A model generated the notes under the pieces. That model was not told where the DNA came from, ran no database searches, and worked only from the letters and a program-made list of their open reading frames with translations. A stretch of DNA of 64,000 nucleotides. Source: Ctenosaura bakeri (taxonomy: Eukaryota > Chordata > Lepidosauria > Squamata > Iguanidae). This document shows positions 36,081 through 48,754 of the stretch, in pieces (positions within the stretch are counted from its first letter, which is position 1; each line of letters opens with the position of its first letter). Location: contig CAOLHI010001248.1 in assembly GCA_948474755.1 (NCBI GenBank), positions 248,001-312,000 of the forward strand, written 5' to 3'. The position numbers and the translations under genes are program-made.

Positions 36081-36860
36081 GGGAGAAAACTTTTGAAATT
36101 ATTCATTCTCCCATGCAAGAATGAAACAGGCAAAGATTTGTATGCTTGCTGCAAAGAGGACACACTGGAACTCTGGTGGGGCAGTCCCAACCATTGTCTG
36201 TATGTACATTGCTTTCACATCTGGATGAAAAGGTAAGTTTTGCTTCTTCCCCTGAGGATTGCTAATATAATGTGTCTCATAGAATTCAGTGAAAATCACT
36301 GGGAACAGAAAAAGTTCCACACCTTCTCTTGCATATGTTCTGCCTTAAGTTCTGTTTCAATGTTAAATGGAGAGACACAAACATAAAAACATCATAGCCT
36401 GAATGCAGGCAACTACTCATTTTAGTATCTTTTCCTGGCAATTAGACTTAATTCATCCACTCACTTTAGATCAAGAAGTGATGTAGTAATTCCATTTGAA
36501 ATGATGTAATAATGCATTTCATATTAGAGCACTTCCCACTGAAATTCAGTCACACATATTGCATCTCTAGTTGGCTTGAACACTGTAACATTCAAATTAT
36601 GAAGCAGTTTGAGGGAAGCAAACATCAGCTGTGCAAAAAAAAACCCCATCATTTCAAAAGTAACCTATTTTTAGAAAGCTGACTTTTTTTCTTTTTCTTT
36701 TCTATTTTTTAAAATATAACTTAAAATCTCCAATCGTAGGAGGAAAAAAGATGCCATATTGATAGTAGAAAAAGCAAAGGAAACTCAACAGGGCCCTAAA
36801 GTCTTAACATGAACTAAAGGGAAAGTTGGTATGGGAAATAATATCCATACTTCAGGAAGA
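36081..36860. other. Intron without recognised elements
   Basis: Nothing identifiable was seen. Confidence 0.4.
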
Positions 36861-36861
36861 A

Positions 36862-37034
36862 ACATTTCTTAGTAGCAGAGCACTTGCTCAGCATGCAGGA
36901 GGTTCCCAGTTTCAATCCCTGGTATTTCCAGGAAGAGCTGGAAAAGTTCCCTGTCTGAAACCCTATCAAGTCAGCCACTCAACACTGAAGCAGTTTGGGA
37001 GCCAATTCAAGATAAGGCAGCTTTCTATATTCCT
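36862..37034 (+). mobile_element. tRNA-derived SINE of a second type
   Basis: The head AGCAGAGCACTTGCTCAGCA and the B-box region CCCAGTTTCAATCCCTGG are followed by CCTGTCTGAAACCCT and the 3' block AAGGCAGCTTTCTATATTC. This matches the GCATGCAGAAGGTCCCAGG-type SINEs common in squamates and differs from the (CAA)n SINEs. Confidence 0.75.
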
Positions 37035-37526
37035 AAACTAAAATGTGCTCCAGTTCTCTCCATCAGCATTGTGGGTAAGAGTCTGAATGTTCTCGATCTC
37101 ATGGGCTGTCACGGGAAAAAGAATGTTGGATTAGAAATCTTTTAAGAGTCCAACCCTGGGGATACAAACTTTCAGGAGGCAGTATAATGAAAATGAAAAT
37201 AATGGAGTATAAACAGAGTACACTATGTTAGGCAAACAGTGCAACAGGCAGACAGTATGGACTTCCTCCTGTTCCCTGACTGGCTGGGAGCCAGAAAGTG
37301 GCCATGTTTACAACAAAGGGATGCCACATTTTCAGTGTCAAAGGCCACATGTGTTGTCTTCTAGGGAGTCAGGGGCACCACATGCACAGACAGATAAAGA
37401 TTTTTTGTTTCAACAGAGCTCCGAGTTAACTGTTAATGGTGAAAGAGCTTTAAATAAAGTGCTGTACTGCCTGTATTTGCTTCTGTTGCTGTTTTCAGTG
37501 GGCATGTTACAGTGTCACAGTGATCA

Positions 37527-37569
<43 letters not shown>

Positions 37570-38570
37570 CTTGTACACATCTCAGCAAGCAGCAATGGGA
37601 ACTATTGATGCCTACTGATATCTAAAGATTGTTGGGAAGTGCAAATGGGGGTGTTGCAGGGTCACCTCCAAGATTGTTATTTCTCTGCCATATCTAGCAA
37701 TGGAAAAAGACTGGTCTCAGAAATGGAATCAGTGGGTCCTAGTAAGCACCATTGAAATAGTTGCTTTTGTAGTAAGTACTAGTTGTGGTTCAGAACCCAG
37801 GATACCATGTTCCATCTATCCCAAGTGGATGGGGAACTGCCAATTTGGAGGACTGTACAAGCTAGAGGGTCTTGCTTCTCTTGGACTCAGAAGGAAGTTT
37901 ATCGCAAAGACACCTATTTCCATATTTAGCATGAACATCCAGATCAGCTTGGAGCCCTCCTTCTACATACTGTGGCAAATGGCATTGCATCTTCTAAAAA
38001 GCCTAAGTAGGAGCTGTTTGATTTTACTAATTTCACTCAAAGTTGAATATGTGAAACAGACTGTGATGGCCTACTTGCACCAAGATGCTGATAAGCCAGA
38101 TACCCAGCCAATGTAAATCAACATGCTCTCAGGGTTCAGTGTGAAGCCAATGGAGCATCACTGATTCAGAACATCAGAAGATATGGGCAGTTGACTTCAG
38201 TAGGACAACCTATAAAGTATAAAGTGCTGTTCATCGAAAGCAAGGACATAAAACTAAAACTTACTATATTTCATGTATTACATTTTTATTACAACTGCAT
38301 AGGTTAAGCAAATGTGTGATAGACAAGTAAAGGGGTTAGTTTTATATGAGTTTAATCTGTATAGACAAGGAGTGACATCTAGGATTTTATGTTGATACTT
38401 TGACTATACATCTGTAAAATATAGCATCTTGTTTACTATAAATTCTAAGATCTACAAAAAGGAGTTCATTGTGCTATCACAGTTTTAAATGGCCTCGCAG
38501 CGCTTTGATCAGAACTGTATAATCTGTGGTCCACCATTGCAAATACACACCACTATATATTATGGCCTCC
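37035..38570. other. Intron without recognised genes
   Basis: Contains a (TCA)n run and a 138-codon open frame at 37700-38116 (+) that has no recognisable domain. I do not call it a gene. Confidence 0.4.
37529..37569. repeat. (TCA)n microsatellite
   Basis: About 13 uninterrupted units. Confidence 0.92.
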
Positions 38571-38573
38571 TAG

Positions 38574-38593
38574 TGGTTGTTGTTGTTGTCATT

Positions 38594-38646
<53 letters not shown>
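38574..38646. repeat. (TTG)n and (ATT)n microsatellites
   Basis: Five TTG units, then, after a short spacer, about 17 ATT units. Confidence 0.92.
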
Positions 38647-38647
<1 letters not shown>

Positions 38648-38902
38648 CGCTTCTTTTCCTAAAATTGGAACACTAAGCAGTGAATCACAAGTTATGCAGA
38701 TCTGATTGCTAAGAATCTAATATTTTCACTTTCAAAACTTTTAAACCATAAGTTCTTTCCATCCCATATACAAATGTGTTGAATTTTGGTATATTGGTCA
38801 AAAATGAACTGAACTGAAATTCTCTCCAATTTCTACCAGTCCCATTCCCTCACCCAAATTAAAATAGAACAGAAACGGACACATCGTACCTAATCCCACA
38901 TA

Positions 38903-39353
38903 GGGCTTTTCCGCACTTTGCTTTTAAAATGGGGCGGTGTGTCCTCCGCGAGGACGTTTGCATTTGGGGGTGAACTGAGTTCGGACTACTTACCATATGT
39001 CTGGAATTCAGCCCGCTCTGGAACGCCCATAACTGGTTGTTCACCATGCTATTGAAAGTCCGATTGAAACAGGACTTTCAATAGCCCGGCGCGCCCCAGT
39101 CCATTGCTCTGTAAAGTATAGATCTACAGGCTCACGCCAGAGCGAGTCTGCAGATCTTCCGGGGCAGGCTTCCAGCTGGCGAGCTTCTCCGGTTGTTGGA
39201 GAGCCTCCACCAACTGGAAGCCTCCATTTTCACCCTCGGAGAGTGTGTCGTGCGGGCACACGCTTCTCTGGATCGGCATGGGTCGTCGGGGGAGCGGGCC
39301 AGTCTGTTGAGTAATGGACTGCCCCGTTTTCCCCCCAAAGTGCAGAAAAGCCC
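38903..39353. mobile_element. CpG-rich 450-bp MITE, copy 2
   Basis: The termini are GGGCTTTTCCGCACTTTG and CAAAGTGCAGAAAAGCCC, a near-perfect inverted repeat. The interior follows the copy at 4770-5222, including a central hairpin (ATTGAAAGTCC ... GGACTTTCAAT) and GTTCGGACTACTTACC. ATA, or CATA if shifted by one base, abuts both ends as a possible short duplication. Length 451 bp; no transposase. Confidence 0.82.
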
Positions 39354-41336
39354 ATAGTCAATCAAAATAAGCAGCCTCTCCGGAAAAAAATATATTGACA
39401 AACCTAATTCAGAACTAACACATTTGGGTTTCAACTTTTTCTTATGAATCAATACAGAGGGGCTCAGCTGGACTTTTAAAAGTTAAGCATTCAACACCCA
39501 CTGGGAATGGATGAATCTGCCATTTTGTTTGTTTCATTTTGTTTTGCTATTCCACATTCAATTTATTTTAACATGTCAAGGGTTTTTTCCCACACAATTT
39601 GAGAAACTGGACAAATTATTATCTTAAAAAATATGAACTGAACAAAAATTCTTATCCATCCCTATTTGCAGCAACCATGTCTGAAGCACCAAAATAATCC
39701 ATGAGTTGTGTCCTGCCTTCCCTATTTAAGCATCTGCATCCTTACATCTTCTTTAACACTGAACTCTTATGTACACTTTCCTTCAATTAAATGAAATTCA
39801 CACCAAGGAAAATAAACCTTCACTTGATTCCATTTTTATACATAAAAATAAAACATTCCAAAATTTCCCCATTCCACCTTTCTAGATGAGATTGCAAGAG
39901 TTTTCTGAAGTTATTTATTTATTTAGAATTTGGGGAATTATTTTTAAACATTTCATTTGCACAAAAATGTATTTTGGACAAAATATAACTTTTTTGCACA
40001 GGAATAAAAGCATTATGATCCCAGTGTCTGAACCCTATTGTCAGTCAGAAAGGTAAATCCTATTGTTTGAGTGGACTTATTTTAACAAGAATGCCTGGTA
40101 GGATTCAGAATAGTGCAGAAATGGCCTACATCTCAGTCACTCTTCATTCAGGTAAAAGAATAAAGTATTTATTCATATATATGATCCCAATATCAAGTTT
40201 CTAAGGCATTTATCGGTAAACTGATCCAAGAAGGATAGGCTGGTTTTAGAAAGGAGGAAAGATAATGTTGTATCATAAACAAATACAGATCTTCTTTAGA
40301 AATCTTTAATTGCTCTTCCACATTGTGCTGAATGAAGAGCAATACAGTCATCACATTGGCTGGAATAGTGTGAAAACAAATTTACTTGATGCATCTAATA
40401 AAGTACACTGAAGTCTATGAAAGCTTATGCTACTTCTTTCTCTAGCCTCAAAGGTGCTACAAGACCCTTTTGCACAGTGAAATATGGTATCTGTATGGAT
40501 ATTTTAGATGTGGAAATTTAAAGGTTTGTCAGAATTTTAAAAATTTCTGTTATCATCATCACCCTTCAATGAGATAGGGACAACTCCTCCCACATGTCAA
40601 ATCATATAAAGAGGTAATCCACCATGGGACTTTACTTTCATAATTTGGCACTGAATCTCTTGCTTTAGAATCTTCTGACACTGAAATTTCAGATGAAGAG
40701 ATCACAACAGCTTTGGCTGACCCATGTGTACAGGGGGTAAAGTGTTGTTCCTTTCTACACAAACCCTCACACTATTCCAGAAAGTTACGCAGTAGACAGA
40801 TGGTGTGAGGGGTAGAGGAGTGAGAAACAGTTGTATTAGCAAATGGAGTTTCTGCTCACACAAGCAGAAATTTGGATCTGAGGTTGTAATACTATGTGTA
40901 TCAGAGATTATGTATGTCCAGTAGACAAGTAATAAAGGATTACTGCATTATTTATTGTACTTTTCCATATATGAGAACCCAAGAAGGATTATTATTTATT
41001 TCTTATGAATTAAAATTGTATCTAAAATGATAGGGGTTTTTTATTATTAAAAATCCTTCATGCTAAGATATTTGCACAGAAGTTAAGGATAATGACTATG
41101 AAAGGAAATGCCATTAACTGTTACTGTATAGCACAATCTCATTAAAAATAATAATGGCAGAAATTAGTCTCTCACAAGATTCCCTATAATGTCCTTTCAC
41201 AGCAGTAATTTTTATAAAATGTAATATATTTGTGGTGGTGGTGTGATGCCCATCTTGGTGATTAAATACACTGTAGACTGGCTAAAATGGTTTCGAAAAA
41301 GAGCAGTCTCAGGACTGATCTCCAGCTGGCACTCTC

Positions 41337-41340
<4 letters not shown>
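39354..41340. other. Intron, mostly unrecognised
   Basis: Holds TTTGCACAAAAATG-type repeat units (39920-40010), a TCAATGGG-type scrap near 40040, and a dispersed-repeat fragment near 40400 (TGAAAGCTTATGCTAC). No gene is seen. Confidence 0.4.

Positions 41341-41342
<2 letters not shown>

Positions 41343-41370
<28 letters not shown>
41343..41370. repeat. (AC)n microsatellite
   Basis: About 14 uninterrupted units. Confidence 0.92.
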
Positions 41371-42935
41371 TGTTTTATAGATGAAGATGTTTATGCTCCT
41401 CCATACTCCCACCCCACATGGTTGGCATTACATAGAGATATGTGAAAATGTGCTGAGCATCCTGAAAGATTCTGGATGGGCCACTAATCTCAACCAAGTA
41501 TGTTGGCAAAATAGGCTGGAATCTTGTTGGTTCACTAAGGCAGCATATGTATTCCATAAATAAAGCACTGAAAGAAGTAAAACAATGGAGAAATGGGTTT
41601 CTTGAAACTGCCTCCCTTCACTACAGCTGCTTGAGCCTTTAAAAACAGTACCACCACGAATAATATAGGTATGATAGAGTCTAATGCAATTCCATCTGTC
41701 TGTCTGTCTGTCTCTTTCACACATAGCAACAGGACTCAACAGTGATTATATAAGGGTTCTACAGCAACTCTGGAACAAACCTACTGACAAAATACTCTCA
41801 AGAGGTGAATCATGCCAGCAAATTGTTCGTTCACATTATTCTCACCATTCTCAGATGTCTCATAGTTGGCCCTGTAGCTAGTATAGCTGGTACCCACTAG
41901 CATCAGCTACTTTCCCCATCCTTGGAATTCATTCCCTGTTTGCCCCACCATTGCTGTTTATTAACCTGTAAAATATGGTTTTGCTTCCAGGTAACCAATC
42001 AACATATCCTAGAGAGAGAGACAAATTTTGCCTTTGACAATTTTTCAAAAGTAGTTTTTGTTCTGTGACTCCTCATAACATAGCTGCTTTTGCCATTTTG
42101 TACATGATATCACAAAACTAATTCCGCCCTCTGTCTCTCTCCCTCTCATACACTCACACACCACACACACACACACACACACAGAAAGAAGATATAATTT
42201 CACCTTTGTACACTGGGTTATTGTTCTTATGTTTTTAGCTCTCTAATATTCAAAATAGGTGCCCTAGATATTAATCTCCACCGAGTTCATTACGAAGTAT
42301 GCTCTTTAAAAGATCGATGTGTATTTTCAGAATAAACTGAATTATGATCTTACATTTGAAGGCAATTAACATTGTCATTTCCTGGTTCCTGAGTGTTAAG
42401 TAAATTGTTCTGTCTAATAACACCGCAGTTCTGAATTTAAACTAAGCAAGATAATATTCCCCTTCCCTGCTCGTGTATTTATAGTGCATGCTAATACAGA
42501 TGATGATGCCTTTGAGATGTGCCCTGCCACATCAGAATTTTTAAATGATACTGTTACAAAACAAAACCTAAAGATTTCCTTTTCAGCAATGGATCTCTTA
42601 TCTCAATGTCCTTCTGGGAGAAAGTCTGTGAAATCATCTGAGAAACATTGTTGTTACTCTCTTCTTGGTGTCCACCATTCTAGTCTACCATGTTCTAGTC
42701 ATGTTAGAACAAGAAAAGTAATGTAGGAGGAGACTGATGAAGCTCCATTCCCAAGGGTGACACTGGCATGGGATGTAACTACACTATCACTTCCTCCCAT
42801 ATGCCCACTCTTGCTCTTGCAATATTGAACTGGCATGGGGCAGAGGCCAAGAGAGGGTGACAGTGACACCAGTCTTGTAACTGGACCAAGGCTATGTGAC
42901 ATTGATACTACACACTCCTTAACGTCATAGATAAG
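41371..42935. other. Intron without recognised genes
   Basis: Contains a short (TGTC)n run near 41696 and (CA)n at 42161-42182. 42340-42480 is complex AT-rich sequence that might be conserved. Nothing else is identified. Confidence 0.4.
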
Positions 42936-43478
42936 GACTGTGTCCAGATGAGGACAATCAAGATCATAAAAGGTCTGAAAACCATGCCCTATGAGGCATG
43001 ACTTCGTGAGAGAAGTATATTCACCTTAGTGAGGAAAAGACTGAGAGGTGATATTATAGGCATCTTCAAATATTCAAAGGGATCACCTGTAAAAGACTGA
43101 ACAAAGCAGTTTTCTGCTGCTCCAGACACTAGGACACAGACCAAAGAATTCAAATGATATTAAGAAGAATTCAAATAATATTAAGACATTAAGAAGTACT
43201 TCCCAATGGTACCAGCTATTCAGCAGTAGAACAGATTGCCCCAGATGGCGATAGAGACACCTCTGTTCTAACGTATTCTAAAGTAAAGGTATTCTAAAAT
43301 ACATTAAACACTTGCAAAAGAACAAATATCATTTTTGAAGAATATTGTGTGCAGACTCTCCTTCTTTTGGGATCTTTAAAACAGGCCATCTTTTGCGAGT
43401 GCTTTAATAATGTATTCCTGCATAGAAAGGGTTGAACTAGATGTCTTATGCAGTCCTTTCCAGTTCTATGAGTCTATG
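42936..43478 (+). mobile_element. CR1 LINE 3' end
   Basis: The order of motifs is that of CR1: AGGACAATCAAGATCATAAAAGG, then the CTATGAGGCATGACTTCGTG region, ACATTAAGAAGTACTTCCCA, AACAGATTGCCCCAGATGG, GGGTTGAACTAGATG and finally TTCTATGAGTCTATGAT, the characteristic CR1 tail. It is a decayed 5'-truncated copy with small internal duplications near 43150-43190. Confidence 0.85.
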
Positions 43479-45514
43479 ATTCATGAAGCTGAGATAACTC
43501 CATCCTTTCCCTGAAAAAGGAAGTAGCCCTGTAACATCCCAACAGAGCACCACCATCCCAGTAGTCAGAACAAAGGAGAAAGCAAATATAAGGATGAAAC
43601 GCATTTTGCTGGATTTAACAGTCTCAACAGAAATCACCTTTCCTTGAAATTTACTGCAAGAAGAAACACTTCTCGCCTTGCGAACCTGCACATTTGTGAA
43701 GCTTCTGGGGAGTTCTGAAAAAAAAAGTGCACACAAAACAAGGAGCACTTTTGAAGATGCCAATGACTGAAAAGATATGCAGTTGAAAATAATGCAGAAA
43801 CATGCCTCAATCAACGGGGAAATGTGTACATTTGATAAAATACATAAAATTTATTTGCAATAGGAAAAACGCATTAAATGTGCAAAAAAAATCAATGCAG
43901 GAAGAAATACCAAGTCTCATAACTGGATATAAAACAAAGTGGGAAGAAAATGCAGGTGGGATACAGAGAAACTTGACAAAAACAAGACCGAGGGATTTCA
44001 AATCCTTCTGTAAATGGACGGACAGCCTACAACAAAGAAGACACAGTACAAGACTATTCCCTAAGAGTATGTAAGCCTAACTTCCAAGTCTTGATAGGTT
44101 GTCAGTTTCAATTGATACAAGAAGCAGGCTTTCTTGTCAGTGTAGCTATTCTCTCCACAATCCCTTCTTTTGGACAGAGCAGGGTGAAATGTCCTCCTCA
44201 AAACAACTCTGACTGCATGCACTGCACACTCATGCCAGTGTGGATCCAAGTCCTAAGAAGAGGCATTCTGGATCAGATGAAAGGTTTATCTAGTCCAATA
44301 ATGTATTCACTCAATGGCCAACCAGGTACCTATATGAAGCATGGCATGAGCGCAACAACATTCTCCCTCTTCCATTTCCCAGCAACCAATATAAAGACTC
44401 AAGTTGTCTCTCATACTAGAGAGTATATATAGATATTCTGACTAGCAGACACTGATGACCCTAGCCTCCATGAATATATCCAATTCACTTTTAAAGCCCT
44501 TCAACTTGGTACTGGATTCTAGAATTGGTTTGCAACTGCTTTTAGGAGTTTTTAAGGAGTTTTTTAAAAAGGTTTTCTCTTTGTACCATTTTTTTTTAAT
44601 TTAAACTATGAATTTTAAATTGGTGTATTTTAAATGGCTTTATGTGCTTTGAGTTGTACAATTGTGTGACGACACTGTCCTGACATATCTGTGAAGACTG
44701 CTTTTCGTTTTGGTCATCTGAGGCATTTGATGCTCAAAATTAAGCTGCATTTCCCATCTGTGAGTGCATGAGAGAGGGTGAAAAGGAGCTAGGATGGAAA
44801 AACCCTATCATTTCTATTTCTTTTACTAGATTACCCACCTACTTGAGTGTTTGGGAAGTGAAAGCTCATTTGGTCTCAAAAATACACTCAAAGAAAGAAG
44901 ACAACAGACGTCAAAAATGTAGCTTATGTCACTATTTCAAATAGACTTAATGTATGGTTAGCACTGCACGAAGATGTGCTATTAAGTTACAGGGAAGTGA
45001 AAACCAGTGGGAGAAAGGGAATACCTGAGATGTTTTGCTGGGAAGCTGAATCAGGATTTGCATTATAGGAGGAGGTCTCCTCAAGCAGAAACTTCAGAAT
45101 CACCCCAAATGGAGTACATAAACAGGAACACAAACTGCACTGCTTTACATACAATTGTCAATTAGCTGCATGCTAATGGGACCTGCAACAAAATGATGCA
45201 GCCCAGAATGTTACTTTTTAGTATTCCTGCCATGCCATCTTCAAGAATCCTTCATGCGTAACTTGGAAAAACCTTCAGTTTTCAGGGTTTTTTTTTCCTC
45301 CATTACAACAGGCAGTCAGGATTACTTATTCAGTCTTCTCTCAGTTGTTTGTTTTTCACCTCACTGGGTATTCCACCCCATTCCTTCTAAAGATCTCCTG
45401 TCTTTCTCAAAGCCTTGAGGCCTCCCTGAACAAGCTGATACATCCTCCTTCTTTGCAGATGGTTATATGAGGGCTCAATTTGCTGCTACCATATAGAATG
45501 AAAACACCTAAATA
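43479..45514. other. Intron without recognised genes
   Basis: An AT-rich block at 44500-44680 resembles a LINE 3' untranslated region, but too weakly to name. Open frames of 90-122 codons at 43446-44074 and 113 at 44091-44432 match no family. Confidence 0.4.
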
Positions 45515-45721
45515 TCTTAAAAAGCATCAGATTCCACTCAATCTTGGAAGCTAAGTAGGGTCAGCCTTGGTTAGTACTTGGATGGGAGACTGTCAATGAA
45601 TACCTGGTGTTGTAGGGTATATTTCAGAGGAAGGAACTGGCAAAACCACTTCTGAGTATTCCTTGCTGAAGAAAACTCCATAAAATTATTGGGGTTGGCA
45701 TAAGTCTACAGGTGACTGCGT

Positions 45722-45755
<34 letters not shown>
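45515..45755 (+). mobile_element. 5S rRNA-derived SINE with (CA)n tail, copy 1
   Basis: The head follows 5S rRNA: AATCTTGGAAGCTAAGTAGG, TTGGTTAGTACTTGGATGGG and ACCTGGTGTTGTAGG are the internal promoter regions. The body AGGAACTGGCAAAACCAC and the 3' part follow, then about 16 CA units from 45722. This matches the 5S-type SINEs described in squamates. It is a diverged retrocopy, not a 5S gene. Confidence 0.88.
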
Positions 45756-45757
<2 letters not shown>

Positions 45758-46930
45758 TGAAAACTTGAATAAATGGAATTACTTTTGCTTCAAGCAAAAA
45801 AATCATGGCTGCTGCTTCAGGACTGATCTGTCATATCTTTTCTCTGAGCTCACATAAGTAGACAAGGATCACTTGGTTAGCAGATCTCACCCATGTTGCC
45901 AAGTGAGGCTCATTTATCTTTATCTACTCATTTAAAGCAATGGTGGACAGACTGATGGCCATAGGTTCCATGTGGTCCTAGACCCCACTCTTGTGGTGAC
46001 AAAGCTCCCCAACAAAAGGCCCCATCTCCCCCATTTTATTGTCACAATTTTCTGACAATTTTTGCCCACAAACCATACAGAAAATCCCCCAAATGCATAT
46101 TATTCTAATAGTATTTAACATCAAATGCTACTTTTATAATTCTTTGTTCTTCATATAAAACGTGAGTGATGAACATTCTCTAACAAAGAATGTTAGTAAC
46201 GTTCACTAATAAAACATACTTTCTTAGATATTACCCAGACTACACTGCCAATTAACTTTTGGTATCAGTTCTCCAGAATTTATTATGCACTTGCTGGAGT
46301 CATCCCATATACACATAGACACAAATACACATGCACTTATTTACATTTCCAAATTCTTAATTGTGTATCATTAAGCATTTTCAGTTGCTCTTGGCTAGAT
46401 ATTTCCTTAAAAAAAAAAAATCATCCTTATATTAGTTCAAAAGAGGTGAGCTAGAAATTTTTCAGCAGCTATCCCATTAGCTCCATTAGGGAAAGCACAA
46501 CCACAGTTCTTCATACTGTATATCATTAAGCATTTTCAGTTGTTCCTCACTGACTTTTTACACAGATTCTAGGCAACGAGCCTGAGAACAGAAATGCATT
46601 GTTCAGAAGAACAAAGGCCTAAGAGGAATGGTCTCACAGAGGAATGAGAAATGCTAGTCATAGTTCCAGGCTCATATTTATATCCTGCAAGTGGCTTTCC
46701 ACTTGATTAGGGTCTCAGGTAACAAAGACAAAAAGAAAGAGAGAGAGAGATGGTCTCACAGGTATTTCTTTCTGCTTACCAAGACAAATAAGCTTCCTCC
46801 TAAAAGAAAAGTGTTCATTACAGGGAGCCATCCATCAAAGAGTAGGGACAGAAATCTTTGGTTATTTCATCCTTGCAAGGCAGAACAAAAATTTTCTCCC
46901 TGCTAGTAAGGTAAGATTATTGGAGTTTGT
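45756..46930. other. Intron without recognised genes
   Basis: Nothing identifiable was seen. Confidence 0.4.
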
Positions 46931-47090
46931 GTACATTTTTTTCAAAATCTTACAAAATTTTGTCTGGGGACTTTTCTGTAAAAATATATAGTGATAATTG
47001 GGAGATTGCACAAAATACTTTTTTTGCATACATAACACACAAGCACACAAATTGTGCAAAATGCAATATTTCTTTCACTATTGCTGCTGA
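46930..47090. repeat. AT-rich repeat with TTGTGCAAAATGC units
   Basis: Units such as TTGCACAAAATAC, TTTTTTGCATAC and ATTGTGCAAAATGC recur. This is the same style as the block at 35.9 kb. Confidence 0.45.
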
Positions 47091-47660
47091 TGAGGGAAAA
47101 GCGCTGGTCCTTATCTTCTTGTGTAGGGGTGAACAATCTTGTAGTAGCTGACATCCAAATTTTCCTTCCCACCAGGAGCAAAAGTGAAGGAATGCACTGC
47201 CTTGACAACCTGGCTAACACCCTGTGTTGCATCTGTGGCTTAATAAGTAGCTTGCTTGCTGTGCTGGCAGTGCTTAGCTAGTGCTGCATGTTGGGGATGT
47301 GAGAATATAGAATCATAAAGGGGCTGGCATAGCTTGGAAGAAACCATGTTTGCTAGTACTTTAGCTCACTTGAGCTAAAAATCTGAAATGAAGTTTTGCT
47401 AGTGGTTACAGACTTTGGGCCTTATAACAATTTCACTTAACTACAGACACAAAACCAGTTGCTGAGCTTGGAGGAATATTCTTGAAAAATATAGAGCATG
47501 AATCTGAAAACATACAGGATGAATCTGCCTTTGCTGTTTTAATGCAGGACAAAAGCCCAACAGAAAGGGCAGAGGGTTAAGCTTAATGAACAAAACCACC
47601 AGACTAGCATATCTATTTTTGTATGATTTTTGCCGAATGTGTACAAACAAGTGTCACAAG
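47091..47660. other. Intron without recognised elements
   Basis: Nothing identifiable was seen. Confidence 0.4.
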
Positions 47661-47663
47661 TGC

Positions 47664-47666
47664 TGC

Positions 47667-47711
<45 letters not shown>

Positions 47712-47897
47712 GTGCCTTCAAGTTGTTTCCAACTTATGGCAACAGTAAGGTGAACCTATCAAAGAGTTTTCTGGAGTTAAGACAGTGTGATGGACTCAAG
47801 GTCACCTAGTGGGTTTCCATGGCTGAGTGGAGAATGGAGCCCTGACTACCAGGTTCATAGCCCAGTGTTCAAACCACTATACCACACTGGTTCTCCA
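47664..47897 (-). mobile_element. tRNA-derived SINE with (CAA)n tail (Sauria-SINE-like)
   Basis: On the minus strand the head is CCAGTGTGGTATAGTGGTTT. The body contains CCATGGAAACCCACTAGGTG and the 3' end TGGAAACAACTTGAAGGCAC, followed by about 16 CAA units (seen as TTG on the plus strand at 47664-47711). Confidence 0.87.
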
Positions 47898-48750
47898 TAA
47901 GCACCATACTAAGAAGGTAGCATGAAACATAACTGTAAATTTTGGAAAACACCAGTGTGGTGATTTCATCATGGAGTATCTTGAAAGAGAAGTGTACAAA
48001 ACTGCTATGAATTTGTTTGTTCAGTTGCTCCTCTCCTAGTATAGACTTTACTCTGTGCAGAGGGGCTGTGTACACATAACAAAGCTTTTACCTTGCCTGA
48101 TCCATTGCTATGCTATGTGCTTTCTTAGAGTCCTATCAGGATTCAGATTTTGGAGAAATCGTAATACCCAGGCTTTGCTTGTGCACTATACAGAGTATAT
48201 TTATTTATTTATTTATTCCTCCATTTTCCTTTTATTTAAATTTCCCCAACATATACAAGGCTGCTTTAAAACACACACACACAAAGAAATATAGCTCTGC
48301 TATTGTGCTTTACCATTATATTATACATGATGAATTGGGACACAATGTGGATGTCCAAACTGGTGACATATGGGTATATTTCCATGGGACAAAATTTCAG
48401 CAAACACTCTCCCATTTCAGCTTAGCACTAAATCATTCTTCAATAACAGAAGTCATCTTTTTATACTTTAAGAGGAGTATCAATAGCAGACAAAGTCAGA
48501 AGTGTGCCACCCGTTATCTCTGTCTTTGCTACAATATCTCTGTGTTGAGAATACTTTTCATGCTTTTCTTTTCATGTATGCAAACCAGTCTTCTACAACT
48601 TCACACCTTCTAAACGTAGTAACTATAGATGCAGTTGTTTTCCTAATTTTCTTTTCAAAGGAAAGAACAAGTAATCTGAACAATTTTTATTCCCCCTGTG
48701 AGAAAGTCTTTGAAGCCACAAAGTTTCCAAAGCCTATTTGCAATTCAGGA
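47898..48750. other. Intron without recognised genes
   Basis: A (TTTA)n run lies near 48200. A 167-codon open frame at 48110-48613 (+) matches no family and is AT-driven. Confidence 0.4.
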
Positions 48751-48754
48751 CTTA

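Noticed and set aside
37700..38116. 138-codon frame without low complexity
   Set aside because: I could not connect it to any gene family, and no splice-site or retroelement context supports it.
45515..45640. Possible 5S rRNA gene
   Set aside because: The 5S similarity is diverged and continues into a SINE body and 3' tail; the same structure recurs at 58486. It is a retroposon.
47539..47721. Poly-asparagine protein frame
   Set aside because: It is simply the translation of the (CAA)n tail of a SINE.
48110..48613. 167-codon frame
   Set aside because: It contains microsatellite-encoded Leu/Phe and His/Thr runs, has no recognisable domain and lies in AT-rich intron.
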